DNA from: an uncultured Acetatifactor sp.
Lineage (GTDB): Bacteria; Bacillota; Clostridia; Lachnospirales; Lachnospiraceae
Assembly: GCA_910580225.1 (NCBI GenBank)
Contig: CAJTXE010000021.1
Span: forward strand, 12,404 to 76,403
Direction: 5' to 3'
DNA: 64,000 nt
This document shows, one piece after another, positions 26,108 through 34,765 of the stretch. Numbering within the stretch: the stretch's first letter is position 1; each line of letters starts with the position of its first letter. The notes under the pieces were generated by a model that was not told the origin of the DNA, ran no database searches, and worked only from the letters and a program-made list of their open reading frames with translations. Position numbers and translations under genes: made by a program.

Positions 26108-26869
26108 TCACGCCAACCACTCATGGGCCGGTTCCACAATGCGCGTTTTGCGCCAGGGATCCCCTTCCAGATGCCGGATCAGCCATGCGTAATACATCCG
26201 GTATCCAGGCGCTGCCGCCTGCTGATGGGCATGCATGGGAGCGATGGTCAGACAGCCCTGGTCCTCCACCCGGAAGCACTGCTCCCCCTCAAAGCCCACC
26301 CCGAATCCCTGTGGCTTGTCAAACTCATAATAATACAGCTCCGGCTGGGGATGAAAATGGGGCGGATAACTGGACCAACAGCCCGGCTTGTGGAACACCT
26401 CTCCCAGAACCATGTTGGAATAGGGAGCATTCTCATAGTCAAACACCGTCAGCACCTGTCTGTGGGCAGTGCCCTCCCACTGCTCCTTTCCAAACTCCTG
26501 CAGGGTACACAGCTCCGGTGTATAGAACACCGGAGCAAAAGTATTCGGATTTGTAGTCTGCTGAATCAGCACTCTGCTGTCCTCCAAAGCCGTGACAATC
26601 ATCTCTCTTCTGCATCCGCAGTGCAGGCAATAGGGCTTATCCTGAAAGACACTGCGTCTTTCCCCTTCCTCTCTTCTGCCCTGAAAGGCCAACAGCACCT
26701 TCCCTGCAAGCAGCAGAATGGCCGTCTCCTTCTCCTGCTCCATGATTCTGACTTTCTCTCCTGCCTTCAGCCTCCGGACACTCACATCCATCAGCATATG
26801 AGCGTTTTTTCCCTTCTCTTCGCAGAGAATTTTTTCTCCTTTTTCATTAAATTCCGGTTTCTCGTACAT
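26108..26869 (-). CDS. iolB: 5-deoxy-glucuronate isomerase
   Basis: 253 residues from the ATG at 26869 (ATAGGAGCAGAT upstream). It is a bicupin protein. The family-specific metal site is in the C-terminal cupin: CWSSYPPHFHPQPELYYYEF, then MHAHQQAAAPGYRMYYAWLI. The length is slightly below the usual 265-270. Known: isomerises 5-deoxy-D-glucuronate to 2-deoxy-5-keto-D-gluconate, which IolC phosphorylates. It lies 58 bases downstream of iolC on the same strand, so the order iolC-iolB-unknown-iolD-iolE-iolG reads as one block. Confidence 0.94.
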   Translation of the reverse strand: MYEKPEFNEKGEKILCEEKGKNAHMLMDVSVRRLKAGEKVRIMEQEKETAILLLAGKVLLAFQGRREEGERRSVFQDKPYCLHCGCRREMIVTALEDSRVLIQQTTNPNTFAPVFYTPELCTLQEFGKEQWEGTAHRQVLTVFDYENAPYSNMVLGEVFHKPGCWSSYPPHFHPQPELYYYEFDKPQGFGVGFEGEQCFRVEDQGCLTIAPMHAHQQAAAPGYRMYYAWLIRHLEGDPWRKTRIVEPAHEWLA

Positions 26870-26927
26870 ATCTGCTCCTATCCGTTCCCTATCTGTATTC
26901 AATCCAGTATGGAAACTGCCTTCTCCA

Positions 26928-27947
26928 CTACCTGCCCCGCACCACCATTTCCCCGTATTTTTCCTTTTCCTCCCGGATAAAGCGTTCCACCTCCTCCAGA
27001 GTGGGCATGGCTGCGGAACAGCTGTGGGCGGAAATCAGCATGGAAGCCGAGGCGGAGCCGTATTCCAAAGCTTCCGGAACGCTGCAGCCGTCTATCAATG
27101 CCCGGAGAAAGGAAGATGCGTAACCGTCCCCGCCGCCAAATCCCTTCAGGGCGTTGGTGGGAAAGGGCTTTACCGTATACTGTCTGCCGTCGCAGGTATA
27201 GGCCGCGGAACCCTCCTTGCCGTGTTTGATCACAACAATTTTGCAGCCGCAGCCCTGCCAGTACCTGGCGCTCCCGCTGTCCTCCCCGTCAAGCCCCAGC
27301 ATGCGCTCCGTGAGATCAAATTCCTCTCTGGAACCCAGAATGATATCGCTCTGTCCGGCTACAAGGGAATAATAGACGGAAATCTCATCCTGGCTTTTCC
27401 AGGTATAGGCCCTGTAGTCAATATCAAATATCACCGGTATGCCGTTTTTCCTGGCCAGTATCACCGCTTTCAGCGCCGCCTCCCTGGAAGGACTGGCCGC
27501 AAGCGCCGTGCCGGAGATAAGAAGCGCCTTTGCCTTTCTGATATACGCCTCCTCCACATCCTCCGGCTCCAACATCAGATCTGCCACCCCATCCCGGTAC
27601 ATCAAAATCCGGCTCTCCTGGGGACTGATGATTTCCGTGAATGTGAGACCCAGGTTCTCCCCGTTCCTGCACCTTGTGATATGACTGGTATCAATGCCCT
27701 CTTTCTGAAAATAATGGGTCACATAGTCTCCGAACTGGTCATCGGACACCTTTCCGATAAAACCCACCCTTTTCCCCAGACGGGCCATTCCCACCGCGAT
27801 GTTGGCGGGGGAGCCTCCCAGGTATTTATTGAAATTCGCGCTTTCCTCCAGGGGACGGTTCAAGTCCACCGGATTGAAATCAATGGCCACTCTGCCAAGC
27901 AATATCAGGTCATATGCCTTCCCCTGGTCAAATGTAATATACTGCAT
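26928..27947 (-). CDS. iolC: 5-dehydro-2-deoxygluconokinase
   Basis: 339 residues of the PfkB/ribokinase family. It starts with ITFDQGKAYDLILLGRVAIDFNP, has the substrate-binding YLGGSPANIAVGMARLGKRV near residue 45, and the C-terminal ATP/anion-hole region FGGGDGYASSFLRALIDG with the catalytic Asp. Known: phosphorylates 2-deoxy-5-keto-gluconate. The next step, aldolase IolJ giving dihydroxyacetone phosphate and malonic semialdehyde, is not encoded in this window, nor is IolA. The start at 27947 follows GGGAGAGAACAAA. Confidence 0.95.
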   Translation of the reverse strand: MQYITFDQGKAYDLILLGRVAIDFNPVDLNRPLEESANFNKYLGGSPANIAVGMARLGKRVGFIGKVSDDQFGDYVTHYFQKEGIDTSHITRCRNGENLGLTFTEIISPQESRILMYRDGVADLMLEPEDVEEAYIRKAKALLISGTALAASPSREAALKAVILARKNGIPVIFDIDYRAYTWKSQDEISVYYSLVAGQSDIILGSREEFDLTERMLGLDGEDSGSARYWQGCGCKIVVIKHGKEGSAAYTCDGRQYTVKPFPTNALKGFGGGDGYASSFLRALIDGCSVPEALEYGSASASMLISAHSCSAAMPTLEEVERFIREEKEKYGEMVVRGR

Positions 27948-28142
27948 TTTGTTCTCTCCCCTTCCCGCCGCTTCAGCAGGCCTTTTTGCTTCCTTCTTCC
28001 TGTTCCCGCTCTCCGTTACCCTGGAATCAGCCCCGGTCTTCCGGCCAATGCAAACATACGTTCTTCATTTCCCGGATTCCTCCGGATTGGCTCTGAAAAT
28101 TCCCGGGACGGCTCAAAGACGCCTTCCAGGCCCCTGGTTCCT

Positions 28143-29813
28143 TCAACAGTAAACGCTTACCTTATCCCGAATCTGTATCTCCCTGTCAAAAGGGGTATAT
28201 GCGGTGAGATACAGCGTGGCCGCGCCGGGCGTCTTTTCCTCACTGTCCTCCTTGCCCTCGGTAAAGTGGTGCTCTCCAAAGCAGGGACCCACCGTCAAAG
28301 CGTCTTTCCCGTTGCCGATCTGCGTATGGCCCTGTTTTACCACAATGACCTCGCTTCCTGTCAGCGGCAAGTCCACATAATCATTGGTGAGAAAATCCAC
28401 GCCGGAGAAGGCAAGCTCAATTCTCCAGGGAGCGCCCTCCACGCCGGAGGTTTTCACCCGCACGTCAAGCCCGTCCTCCACCTCCTTCACCCACACATCA
28501 ATCTGCATGTCCGGGCCAAGCTTTTTCTCCCGGGAAGCATTGTCCATTTTCCACCAGTCACTGGTAGCGGGCTTTTCCGTAAAGGGCAGATAGTACCACC
28601 CACCCATGGTCTGGCGCAAATGATACGTCCCCCTGGATATTCTCTCCATCTGCTGTCCCTTGAAAGCACGATGTTCACAGAAGCTTCCGGCCACCTTCAT
28701 CTCAAGCTTCATGCTGCCATTGTGCAGATAGAGAAAATTGGATTTCCCCTTCATCACCGTATAGGTAAAGCGGCCCTGCTGCCCTCTGGCAATGCCGGAT
28801 TCCTGATAAAAACTCTCAAAATCAGGGCGTTGGTAGCTGCCCTCAAACTCCAGTTTCCGATATTCCGGATGAAGCATAAACCAGATCAGAAAATCCGGAG
28901 AGGTAATCTGCCGCCTGTCCACAATCTCAAAAATGGTATTGCACATCTGCAGAAATTCCGGAATCTCATATTTCATTCCCATTTTCAGGTATTCCATGTA
29001 ATAATCCTTGGGAAAAATAAGTCTGTCCTTGTCAAAACGGGTGGAATTTGCCGTGAAAACGCTGTCGTCCGGCTCCCAGTAGGTCAGCATCATCCAAAGA
29101 TTCCGAATGGCATTCTGCTCATAGGAAGGGTCCCCGGTGGCCTCCGACAGCAGAATCATGGCATCATTGTTAATCCTGTTGTAATTTCCCGCCGACTTCT
29201 CCGCGAATTCCCCGTCCTCATTGCAGTCAATGCCCTCATTCAAATAGGTAAAAGCCGCTGTCTCCATTTCCTTACAGTCAAACAGCCTGCTGCAGCTCAT
29301 AAGCACGGAAGCAATGGCCCAACGATGATTCGGCGTATGAAAGCCCCCCTGCAGAAGGCCCCTGGCGCCTAAAGCCACAATGGACTCCACCTTCTCCAGG
29401 ATACCGCATTCCTCGGCGGTAAGCTCTGCTCCAGCCTTTCCCTCTCTCCTGTCCCGCAGATACTGGTACACGGGCAGCAGCTTCTTCACGCAGAAGGCCG
29501 TATCCGGCGCGGAAAAGAAATTGCAGGTAATGTAGTCAAATAATCCGCTCTCGTGCTGCACCCTGGCCACATAGTCCAGTCCTGTCATAATCCTTTCCAG
29601 TACTCTCCCGTCCCGGTAAAAGCAGGTATCCTCATTGCAGTAGGCCGCAATCATCCCTGCAATCCGGTAAATCGCAAACTTTGCCTGGACGATTCCTGTG
29701 GGGTCCGCAAAGCCCCCATATCTTGGACTCTCCTGGTCCAGAATCTGAATCTGCAGGGATTTCACTACCCTGTCCTGGGTGTCCAGAATCATTTTCCGAT
29801 AATGCTTCTCCAT
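28143..29813 (-). CDS. putative (alpha/alpha)6-barrel polysaccharide lyase or hydrolase
   Basis: 556 residues with no signal peptide, so probably cytoplasmic. The start at 29813 has AGGAGGAACTGCT upstream. The N-terminal about 330 residues are helical repeats of the toroid type (GIVQAKFAIYRIAGMIAAYC, HTPNHRWAIASVLMSCSRLF, SAGNYNRINNDAMILLSEAT), including an N-H-R/W and Asn/Tyr set like the active sites of heparinase-type lyases. The C-terminal about 200 residues are beta-sandwich-like (GGWYYLPFTEKPATSDWW). I cannot assign a CAZy family. The GH105-type domain encoded nearby normally acts on the unsaturated uronides that lyases release, which makes a lyase role plausible. Confidence 0.65.
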   Translation of the reverse strand: MEKHYRKMILDTQDRVVKSLQIQILDQESPRYGGFADPTGIVQAKFAIYRIAGMIAAYCNEDTCFYRDGRVLERIMTGLDYVARVQHESGLFDYITCNFFSAPDTAFCVKKLLPVYQYLRDRREGKAGAELTAEECGILEKVESIVALGARGLLQGGFHTPNHRWAIASVLMSCSRLFDCKEMETAAFTYLNEGIDCNEDGEFAEKSAGNYNRINNDAMILLSEATGDPSYEQNAIRNLWMMLTYWEPDDSVFTANSTRFDKDRLIFPKDYYMEYLKMGMKYEIPEFLQMCNTIFEIVDRRQITSPDFLIWFMLHPEYRKLEFEGSYQRPDFESFYQESGIARGQQGRFTYTVMKGKSNFLYLHNGSMKLEMKVAGSFCEHRAFKGQQMERISRGTYHLRQTMGGWYYLPFTEKPATSDWWKMDNASREKKLGPDMQIDVWVKEVEDGLDVRVKTSGVEGAPWRIELAFSGVDFLTNDYVDLPLTGSEVIVVKQGHTQIGNGKDALTVGPCFGEHHFTEGKEDSEEKTPGAATLYLTAYTPFDREIQIRDKVSVYC

Positions 29814-29830
29814 AGCAGTTCCTCCTAATT

Positions 29831-30350
29831 TAGTCGCTGCGCGACGGCTCTAAAGTATAAAGTTCCTTCGGCACACTCTTCTTGAGAGAAACTTTCATTC
29901 GTAAGTTCTCTCATGAAAGTTTCTCTCGTGTGCCTCGCAACTTTATCTTTTGCTTTCTGTTCCGTTATCCATTGCCTTTGCCCATATAAGGGGAGTATTT
30001 TCAGCTGCAAAATACGCATCTGCAAATCCTCCCGGGCATGGGACTTTCGGGTCTGTTTAGTCGCTGCGCGACGGCTCAAATTGCCTTCGGCAATTGGATA
30101 AAGTTCCGTCGGCACACTCTTCTGTGCCCCGCAACTTTATCTTTTGCTTTCTGTTCCGTTATCCATTGCCCTTGCCCATATAAGGGGAGTATTTTCAGCT
30201 GCAAAATACGCATCTGCAAATCCTCCCGGGCATGGGACTTTCGGGTCTGTTTAGTCGCTGCGCGACGGCTCAAATTGCCTTCGGCAATTGGATAAAGTTC
30301 CTTCGGCACACTCTTCTGTGCCTCGCAACTTTATCTTTTGCTCTCTGTTC
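29831..30350. repeat. structured repeat element, two full copies and one partial
   Basis: Near-identical copies begin at 29831, 30058 and 30252 with TAGTCGCTGCGCGACGGCTC. Copy 2 is 194 bp, copy 3 is cut after about 100 bp at the ROK stop codon. Copy 1 is 227 bp because it carries an extra hairpin with 15-base arms at 29884-29898 and 29913-29927 (GAGAGAAACTTTCAT) in place of the AATTGCC-TTC-GGCAATT hairpin. Each copy contains several small stem-loops: GTCGC-TGC-GCGAC, GGCACAC...GTGCC, GGATAAAGTT...AACTTTATC. I recall similar minus-strand translations (RRAATKQTRKSHARE) as spurious proteins across Lachnospiraceae, suggesting a dispersed family; that is memory, not a search. Confidence 0.88.
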
Positions 30351-30352
30351 TG

Positions 30353-31306
30353 TCACGAAAGCATAAGCCGCAGCTTTGCCGCGCCGATAATTCCCGCGTC
30401 GTTATCCAGTTTTGCCGCCGTCAGTTCCGTATTCCGGGCGGAATCCCTGGAATAAATCTTCTCCCGCACCCGCTCCCGAAGCAGGGGAAGCAGAATGTCC
30501 CCGGACCTGCTGATACCGCCTCCGATGCAGAGCACCTCCGGCTGCAGGATATTGATGATATTGGCAAGGCCTTCGCTTAAGTACTCCGCATACTTCCCGA
30601 TCACCTTCTGCGCCGTCTCATCTCCCTGTCTGTAGGCGTCAAACACAAGCTTCGCGTTCATATTTCCCTGATTTTCATTGCACAGCGCCCAGAGCAGGCT
30701 CTTCTTCTGTTTTTCCATGGCCCTCTTTGCACGGGCAATCAGGGCTTCTGCGGAAGCGTAAGCCTCCAGGCACCCCCGCCTGCCGCAGCTGCAGGAAATC
30801 CCGTTATAACGGATGGTCATATGCCCAAGTTCCCCTGCCGCATAATTGACGCCCCGCAGGATTCTGCCGTCCTGAATAATGCCTCCCCCTACTCCGGTTC
30901 CAAGCGTCACCATGAGAAAGGATTGGGGCTTTTTGTCAAGAACAAGATATTCCCCCCAGGCCGCCGCGTTGGCATCGTTCTCAAAATACACCTTTTTGGA
31001 AGTCTGTCCCTGCAGAAGTCCCCTGAAATCTCCCTGACAGCAGGGCAGATTGTTGGCATACTCTATCCGCCCTGTCTCCGCATTGGCCGTCCCCGGTACC
31101 CCCACCCCAATGGTCTGTATGCCGGAAGCGGTTACCCCGTTCTCCGCCATAAGCTCCCTGATGAGCCTCATCAAAAGCTCCGCCAGGGCCCCGGTTGTCA
31201 TATTTCTGTCCGTGGCAATGCTTTTTCCTGCCACAAGCCTGCACTTTTCATCCACCAGTCCGGCGGTAATGCCGGTCCCTCCCACATCAATTCCGATATC
31301 ATACAT
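30353..31306 (-). CDS. ROK-family sugar kinase
   Basis: 317 residues from the ATG at 31306; an in-frame ATG at 31336 with AAGGAAAAGTAGGA upstream would add ten. The ATPase phosphate loop is YDIGIDVGGTGITAGLVD. The catalytic Asp is in VYFENDANAAAWGEY. The zinc/ROK signature is GELGHMTIRYNG followed by CSCGRRGCLEAYAS. Known: ROK kinases phosphorylate glucose, fructose, N-acetyl-mannosamine or related sugars. Between a GH38 mannosidase and other glycan genes, a hexose or mannose/ManNAc kinase role is plausible but the specificity cannot be read. The gene ends directly at a repeat element. Confidence 0.9.
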   Translation of the reverse strand: MYDIGIDVGGTGITAGLVDEKCRLVAGKSIATDRNMTTGALAELLMRLIRELMAENGVTASGIQTIGVGVPGTANAETGRIEYANNLPCCQGDFRGLLQGQTSKKVYFENDANAAAWGEYLVLDKKPQSFLMVTLGTGVGGGIIQDGRILRGVNYAAGELGHMTIRYNGISCSCGRRGCLEAYASAEALIARAKRAMEKQKKSLLWALCNENQGNMNAKLVFDAYRQGDETAQKVIGKYAEYLSEGLANIINILQPEVLCIGGGISRSGDILLPLLRERVREKIYSRDSARNTELTAAKLDNDAGIIGAAKLRLMLS

Positions 31307-31449
31307 CGCTTCACACCCCTGTGCCCCTCCGGGCATTCCTACTTTTCCTTCTCCCCGGTACACCGTTGCATAAATTCTTTCCCAATCAGCACTGCTTACC
31401 CGGAAAGGAATGCAACCGTGTACGATGGTCTCCTGCCAAACCTGCCCCT

Positions 31450-34400
31450 TTAGTCCCTGCTTCCATCCGAAACCACAAGCAGCAGTGTCCTGATTTCAAA
31501 AGAGCGGAACCGCAGCCGCAGTTTCCCGTCGCTCAGCGCCAATTCCTCCCCTGCCTCCTCCAACAGATTACAGGCAAAGACCCGCTTCACCTGATGCGGA
31601 ACAAAAAGCGTCGTTTCCCCGGCACAGCCCTTTGCCTCATAGAGCCGGAGCACCACCCCGTCCCTCCTGTCAAAGGCAGGCTTGCAGGTTTCCAGAATGA
31701 CATGACCGCCCTCCAGATGAAAGAAAGAGACCGCCTCCGGAAATGCCCTTCCGGAAATGCTTCCCATCTCTTCCGGCCTCCTGTTCTCCAGGCCCGCAGC
31801 CGTCACCTGCACATTGCACTCATAAGCTTCCTCCGTCACCCTGCTGTTCACAAAAGGCCCGGAAAAGGGCAGGATGGAATAGGTAAAGCGCTGCACCTTT
31901 TGGTCCGCGGTGCTGTCCGGCATCACAGGCGCACGCAGCAGCGTCAGGGAAAGCCTGCTGTCCTCCGCAGACAAACCGTATTTACAGTCATTCAAAAGGG
32001 CAAAACCGTTCTCCCCGTCCGTCAGCACGGCGTACTTGTGATGGCAGGTCTCATACAGATCCTGCTCATACTGCCTGGACTTATGGGTGGGCCTCCGGAT
32101 ATAACCGAACTGGATTTCCTGAAGCACCTCCTTTGTGTAAACCGTGGTGGGAAAATCCGCCTTCAGAATCCTGTGCCGTTCCCTCCAGTCAATTACCGTC
32201 TCGAAATCAATCCGGGGACTGTCCTTCCGAAACCGGATTCTCTGCTTTGCGGTAAAATATTCCTCCTGCAGCTCCACAACAGCCGTCACACTGCCGTCAC
32301 TGTGCAGTTCCCTCCGAAGGACAGCGCTGCCCGAAAGCGCCTCGGTTGCCTGCTCATACATCCGCCCCAGTTCCCAGGCATCATAGTCCACATTTACATC
32401 ACGATAGAGCTTCCACTGGTTCAAAGGCTCCGCCGCATATTCATATCCCTCCGGCCGGGACACCAAACTGGTTATCCGTCCCCGGGAATCCATATGTATG
32501 GAATAAAATTCATTTTCAAAGGAAATGCTGTCTATTTCTCCGGAAAGTTCCCGGTTCTCTGTCCCATCATGCCTTTCCTCTTCAGGCCCTTTCCCCGGGT
32601 CTTCCTCCCGGCTCCGAAAGAACCTGACGCCCTCGTCCTCCCCAAGCCTGACATAACCGCAGGCCGGAAGCCGCAGCTCTCCCAAGCCTCTCTCCCAACT
32701 CAGGGAATTGAACAGGGCGCTTCCCCCGGCCAACCTGCCGAGCAAAGCTTCCCCAAGCTCCCGGCTCTCCCGCTCCACCTGCTCCAGTGCTTCCTCCGCC
32801 TCCTGATTTACCCGCCGGATGGAGGTTCCCGGCAGAATATCGTGAAACTCCTGAACCAAGAGCAGTTCCCACAAGGCCTTTATTTTCTCAAGTACCCCTT
32901 CCTCCGAGCAAACTGCTCTCTCCAGACAAGCTGCTTCCTCCTTCCAACCCCCCGAAAGCCGCAGCAGCCCGGCCAGGTACTCCGCCTCCCGCAAGGCATA
33001 CTCCGCCCTGCGGACACCTCTCTTGATGCCTGCCTGGGAAGTATAGGTTCCCCTGTGCCAAGCCAGATACAGCTCTCCGTAATAAACATTTCTCACGGAA
33101 GCCCCATCCAGTCTGTCAAAAAATTCCGCCGGACCCTCCATGGTGCACCTGGGGGCGCCCTCCAGATCCAGGCAGCGCGCCGCCGTCTCCACCATCAGCT
33201 CCGTGGGACCGCCGCCCCCGTCCCCATACCCAAAGGGGAACAGGAAAGTGTCGATTCCCTGCTTCTGATTCCTGTCCTTTTCCCAACGCTCCCGCAGGGC
33301 GCCGGAACTGAATACCGCATTGTTCTTCTTATAAATATGGGACAGAATCCTGGTCCCGTCGATTCCCTCCCACCAGAACACATTATAGGGAAACTGCTCA
33401 CATTCCGGGTCACAGCGCAGCAGCTTCTGGGTGGCAAAATAAGGAACCCTGCAGCCCTTCATAATCTGGGGCAGCGCACCGGAAAAGCCGAAGGTGTCCG
33501 GCAGCCAGGCCACACGGCTGTCAACGCCGAAATTCTCCTGAAACCAACGCTTGCCCAGAACGAACTGCCGGACCAGACTCTCGCCCCCCGACAGATTGGT
33601 ATCGCTCTCCACATATACCGCACCCTCCGGTATAAACTGCCCTGCCCGGACACCCGCCCGCACCCGCCGGAAAAGCCCCGGGTAATACTCCTTCAGATAT
33701 TCCAGAATGGTGGGGGAACAGAGCAGAAATTTGTAATCGGGATAGCTTTTCATCAGCGCCAGCTGATTGGAATAGGTTCTGGCCGCCTTCCGCTTTGTCT
33801 CCTCCAGGGGCCAGAGCCAGGCCAGGTCCAGATGGGACTGTCCGAACACCGTGAATTCCGGCATGGTATCCCCGTTCCGCTTTTCCAGAAGGGGCCGAAG
33901 CAGTTCCCGCCCCTCTCTGATGCTCCGGCTGCGCCTTGGCTCCTCCGCCTCGAAATCCACGATACAGGTAAACCGCTGCAGCGCCTCACCGATTTTCATG
34001 CTCCGCAGCCCACTGTCCGGCAGAGCCTTCCACAGCTCATACAACGTGTGATAATCCGCGTAGGCCCCGAAAATCTCCCCCTGAAAAATCCCGAAATGGC
34101 TGCTTTTCACCCGGCACTGGCAGCACCCTGGTTCCGGCACCGGCTCCTCTCCCCTCTGCCAGATCCCTGCTCCCTCCTGCCTGACGCCATGCCCTGCATA
34201 GCATTCCCCATAGATTTCAAAACGCGCTCCGGGTTCGGCCCGGGTCGTCAGCTCCACCGCTCCATGTTTGCTGTCAATGGAACCCGCTTCCTGACCGTTC
34301 ACATAGACAAGCATCTCCGGTCCCGGTCCCAGATGCACCAGGATACGCTTCCCTGCCGCCTCCTCCGGCATGGTCACACAGGTCCGAAACCACCCGTACT

Positions 34401-34590
34401 CCCATTTCTTCCCCCATTCCCTTCCCACTGGAAACGGCTGAAACTCCCGGACAGCCGCCTGCTCCAGGGACAAATGTTCCATGGTGGTAAAACCGGAAAG
34501 CTCCGCCTCCCCCAGTTTCCTGTACAGATTCCGCTCAAAGGCCTCATCCCATATCTTCAGCCGCTCGTCCCACTGCCTTCCAAGCTTCAT
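31450..34590 (-). CDS. GH38 alpha-mannosidase
   Basis: 1046 residues with no signal peptide; the start at 34590 has GGGAGGTAGCGC upstream. The catalytic barrel has the zinc ligands in FGQSHLDLAWLWP (about 250) and the nucleophile Asp in VAWLPDTFGFSGALPQIMKG (about 360). YGDGGGGPTELMV, GELYLAWHRGTYTSQAGIKR and LLVQEFHDILPGTSI (zinc His) follow. The C-terminal beta domains include the GH38C region. Known: cytosolic bacterial GH38 enzymes remove alpha-linked mannose from imported oligosaccharides, releasing mannose. It lies between the HAD-GH105 fusion and the ROK kinase on the same strand. Confidence 0.93.
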   Translation of the reverse strand: MKLGRQWDERLKIWDEAFERNLYRKLGEAELSGFTTMEHLSLEQAAVREFQPFPVGREWGKKWEYGWFRTCVTMPEEAAGKRILVHLGPGPEMLVYVNGQEAGSIDSKHGAVELTTRAEPGARFEIYGECYAGHGVRQEGAGIWQRGEEPVPEPGCCQCRVKSSHFGIFQGEIFGAYADYHTLYELWKALPDSGLRSMKIGEALQRFTCIVDFEAEEPRRSRSIREGRELLRPLLEKRNGDTMPEFTVFGQSHLDLAWLWPLEETKRKAARTYSNQLALMKSYPDYKFLLCSPTILEYLKEYYPGLFRRVRAGVRAGQFIPEGAVYVESDTNLSGGESLVRQFVLGKRWFQENFGVDSRVAWLPDTFGFSGALPQIMKGCRVPYFATQKLLRCDPECEQFPYNVFWWEGIDGTRILSHIYKKNNAVFSSGALRERWEKDRNQKQGIDTFLFPFGYGDGGGGPTELMVETAARCLDLEGAPRCTMEGPAEFFDRLDGASVRNVYYGELYLAWHRGTYTSQAGIKRGVRRAEYALREAEYLAGLLRLSGGWKEEAACLERAVCSEEGVLEKIKALWELLLVQEFHDILPGTSIRRVNQEAEEALEQVERESRELGEALLGRLAGGSALFNSLSWERGLGELRLPACGYVRLGEDEGVRFFRSREEDPGKGPEEERHDGTENRELSGEIDSISFENEFYSIHMDSRGRITSLVSRPEGYEYAAEPLNQWKLYRDVNVDYDAWELGRMYEQATEALSGSAVLRRELHSDGSVTAVVELQEEYFTAKQRIRFRKDSPRIDFETVIDWRERHRILKADFPTTVYTKEVLQEIQFGYIRRPTHKSRQYEQDLYETCHHKYAVLTDGENGFALLNDCKYGLSAEDSRLSLTLLRAPVMPDSTADQKVQRFTYSILPFSGPFVNSRVTEEAYECNVQVTAAGLENRRPEEMGSISGRAFPEAVSFFHLEGGHVILETCKPAFDRRDGVVLRLYEAKGCAGETTLFVPHQVKRVFACNLLEEAGEELALSDGKLRLRFRSFEIRTLLLVVSDGSRD

Positions 34591-34765
34591 GCGCTACCTC
34601 CCTGCGTTGAAATCCTTTGCCCTTCCGCCCGTCCCTTTTCCTGGAAAACCGGGAAATACCCTCCCGCCTCCGGCATACCCACATGTTTCGATTCCGCCTG
34701 ACAACCTGCCTGCATTTCCCTCTGTGAAATAGCACAGACTCTGACATGGCACAGCCTGCCTGTCC

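Noticed and set aside
29825..30309. Open frames in both directions across the structured repeats
   Set aside because: They are the same frame repeated in copies of a hairpin-rich intergenic element, without ribosome binding sites.
31321..34701. Very long plus-strand frame opposite the GH38 gene
   Set aside because: An antisense shadow of a GC-rich gene: Pro/Leu/His-rich translation, no family signature, no start signal. The GH38 motifs on the minus strand are unambiguous. The same applies to the 23595-25346 and 27024-29372 plus-strand frames.
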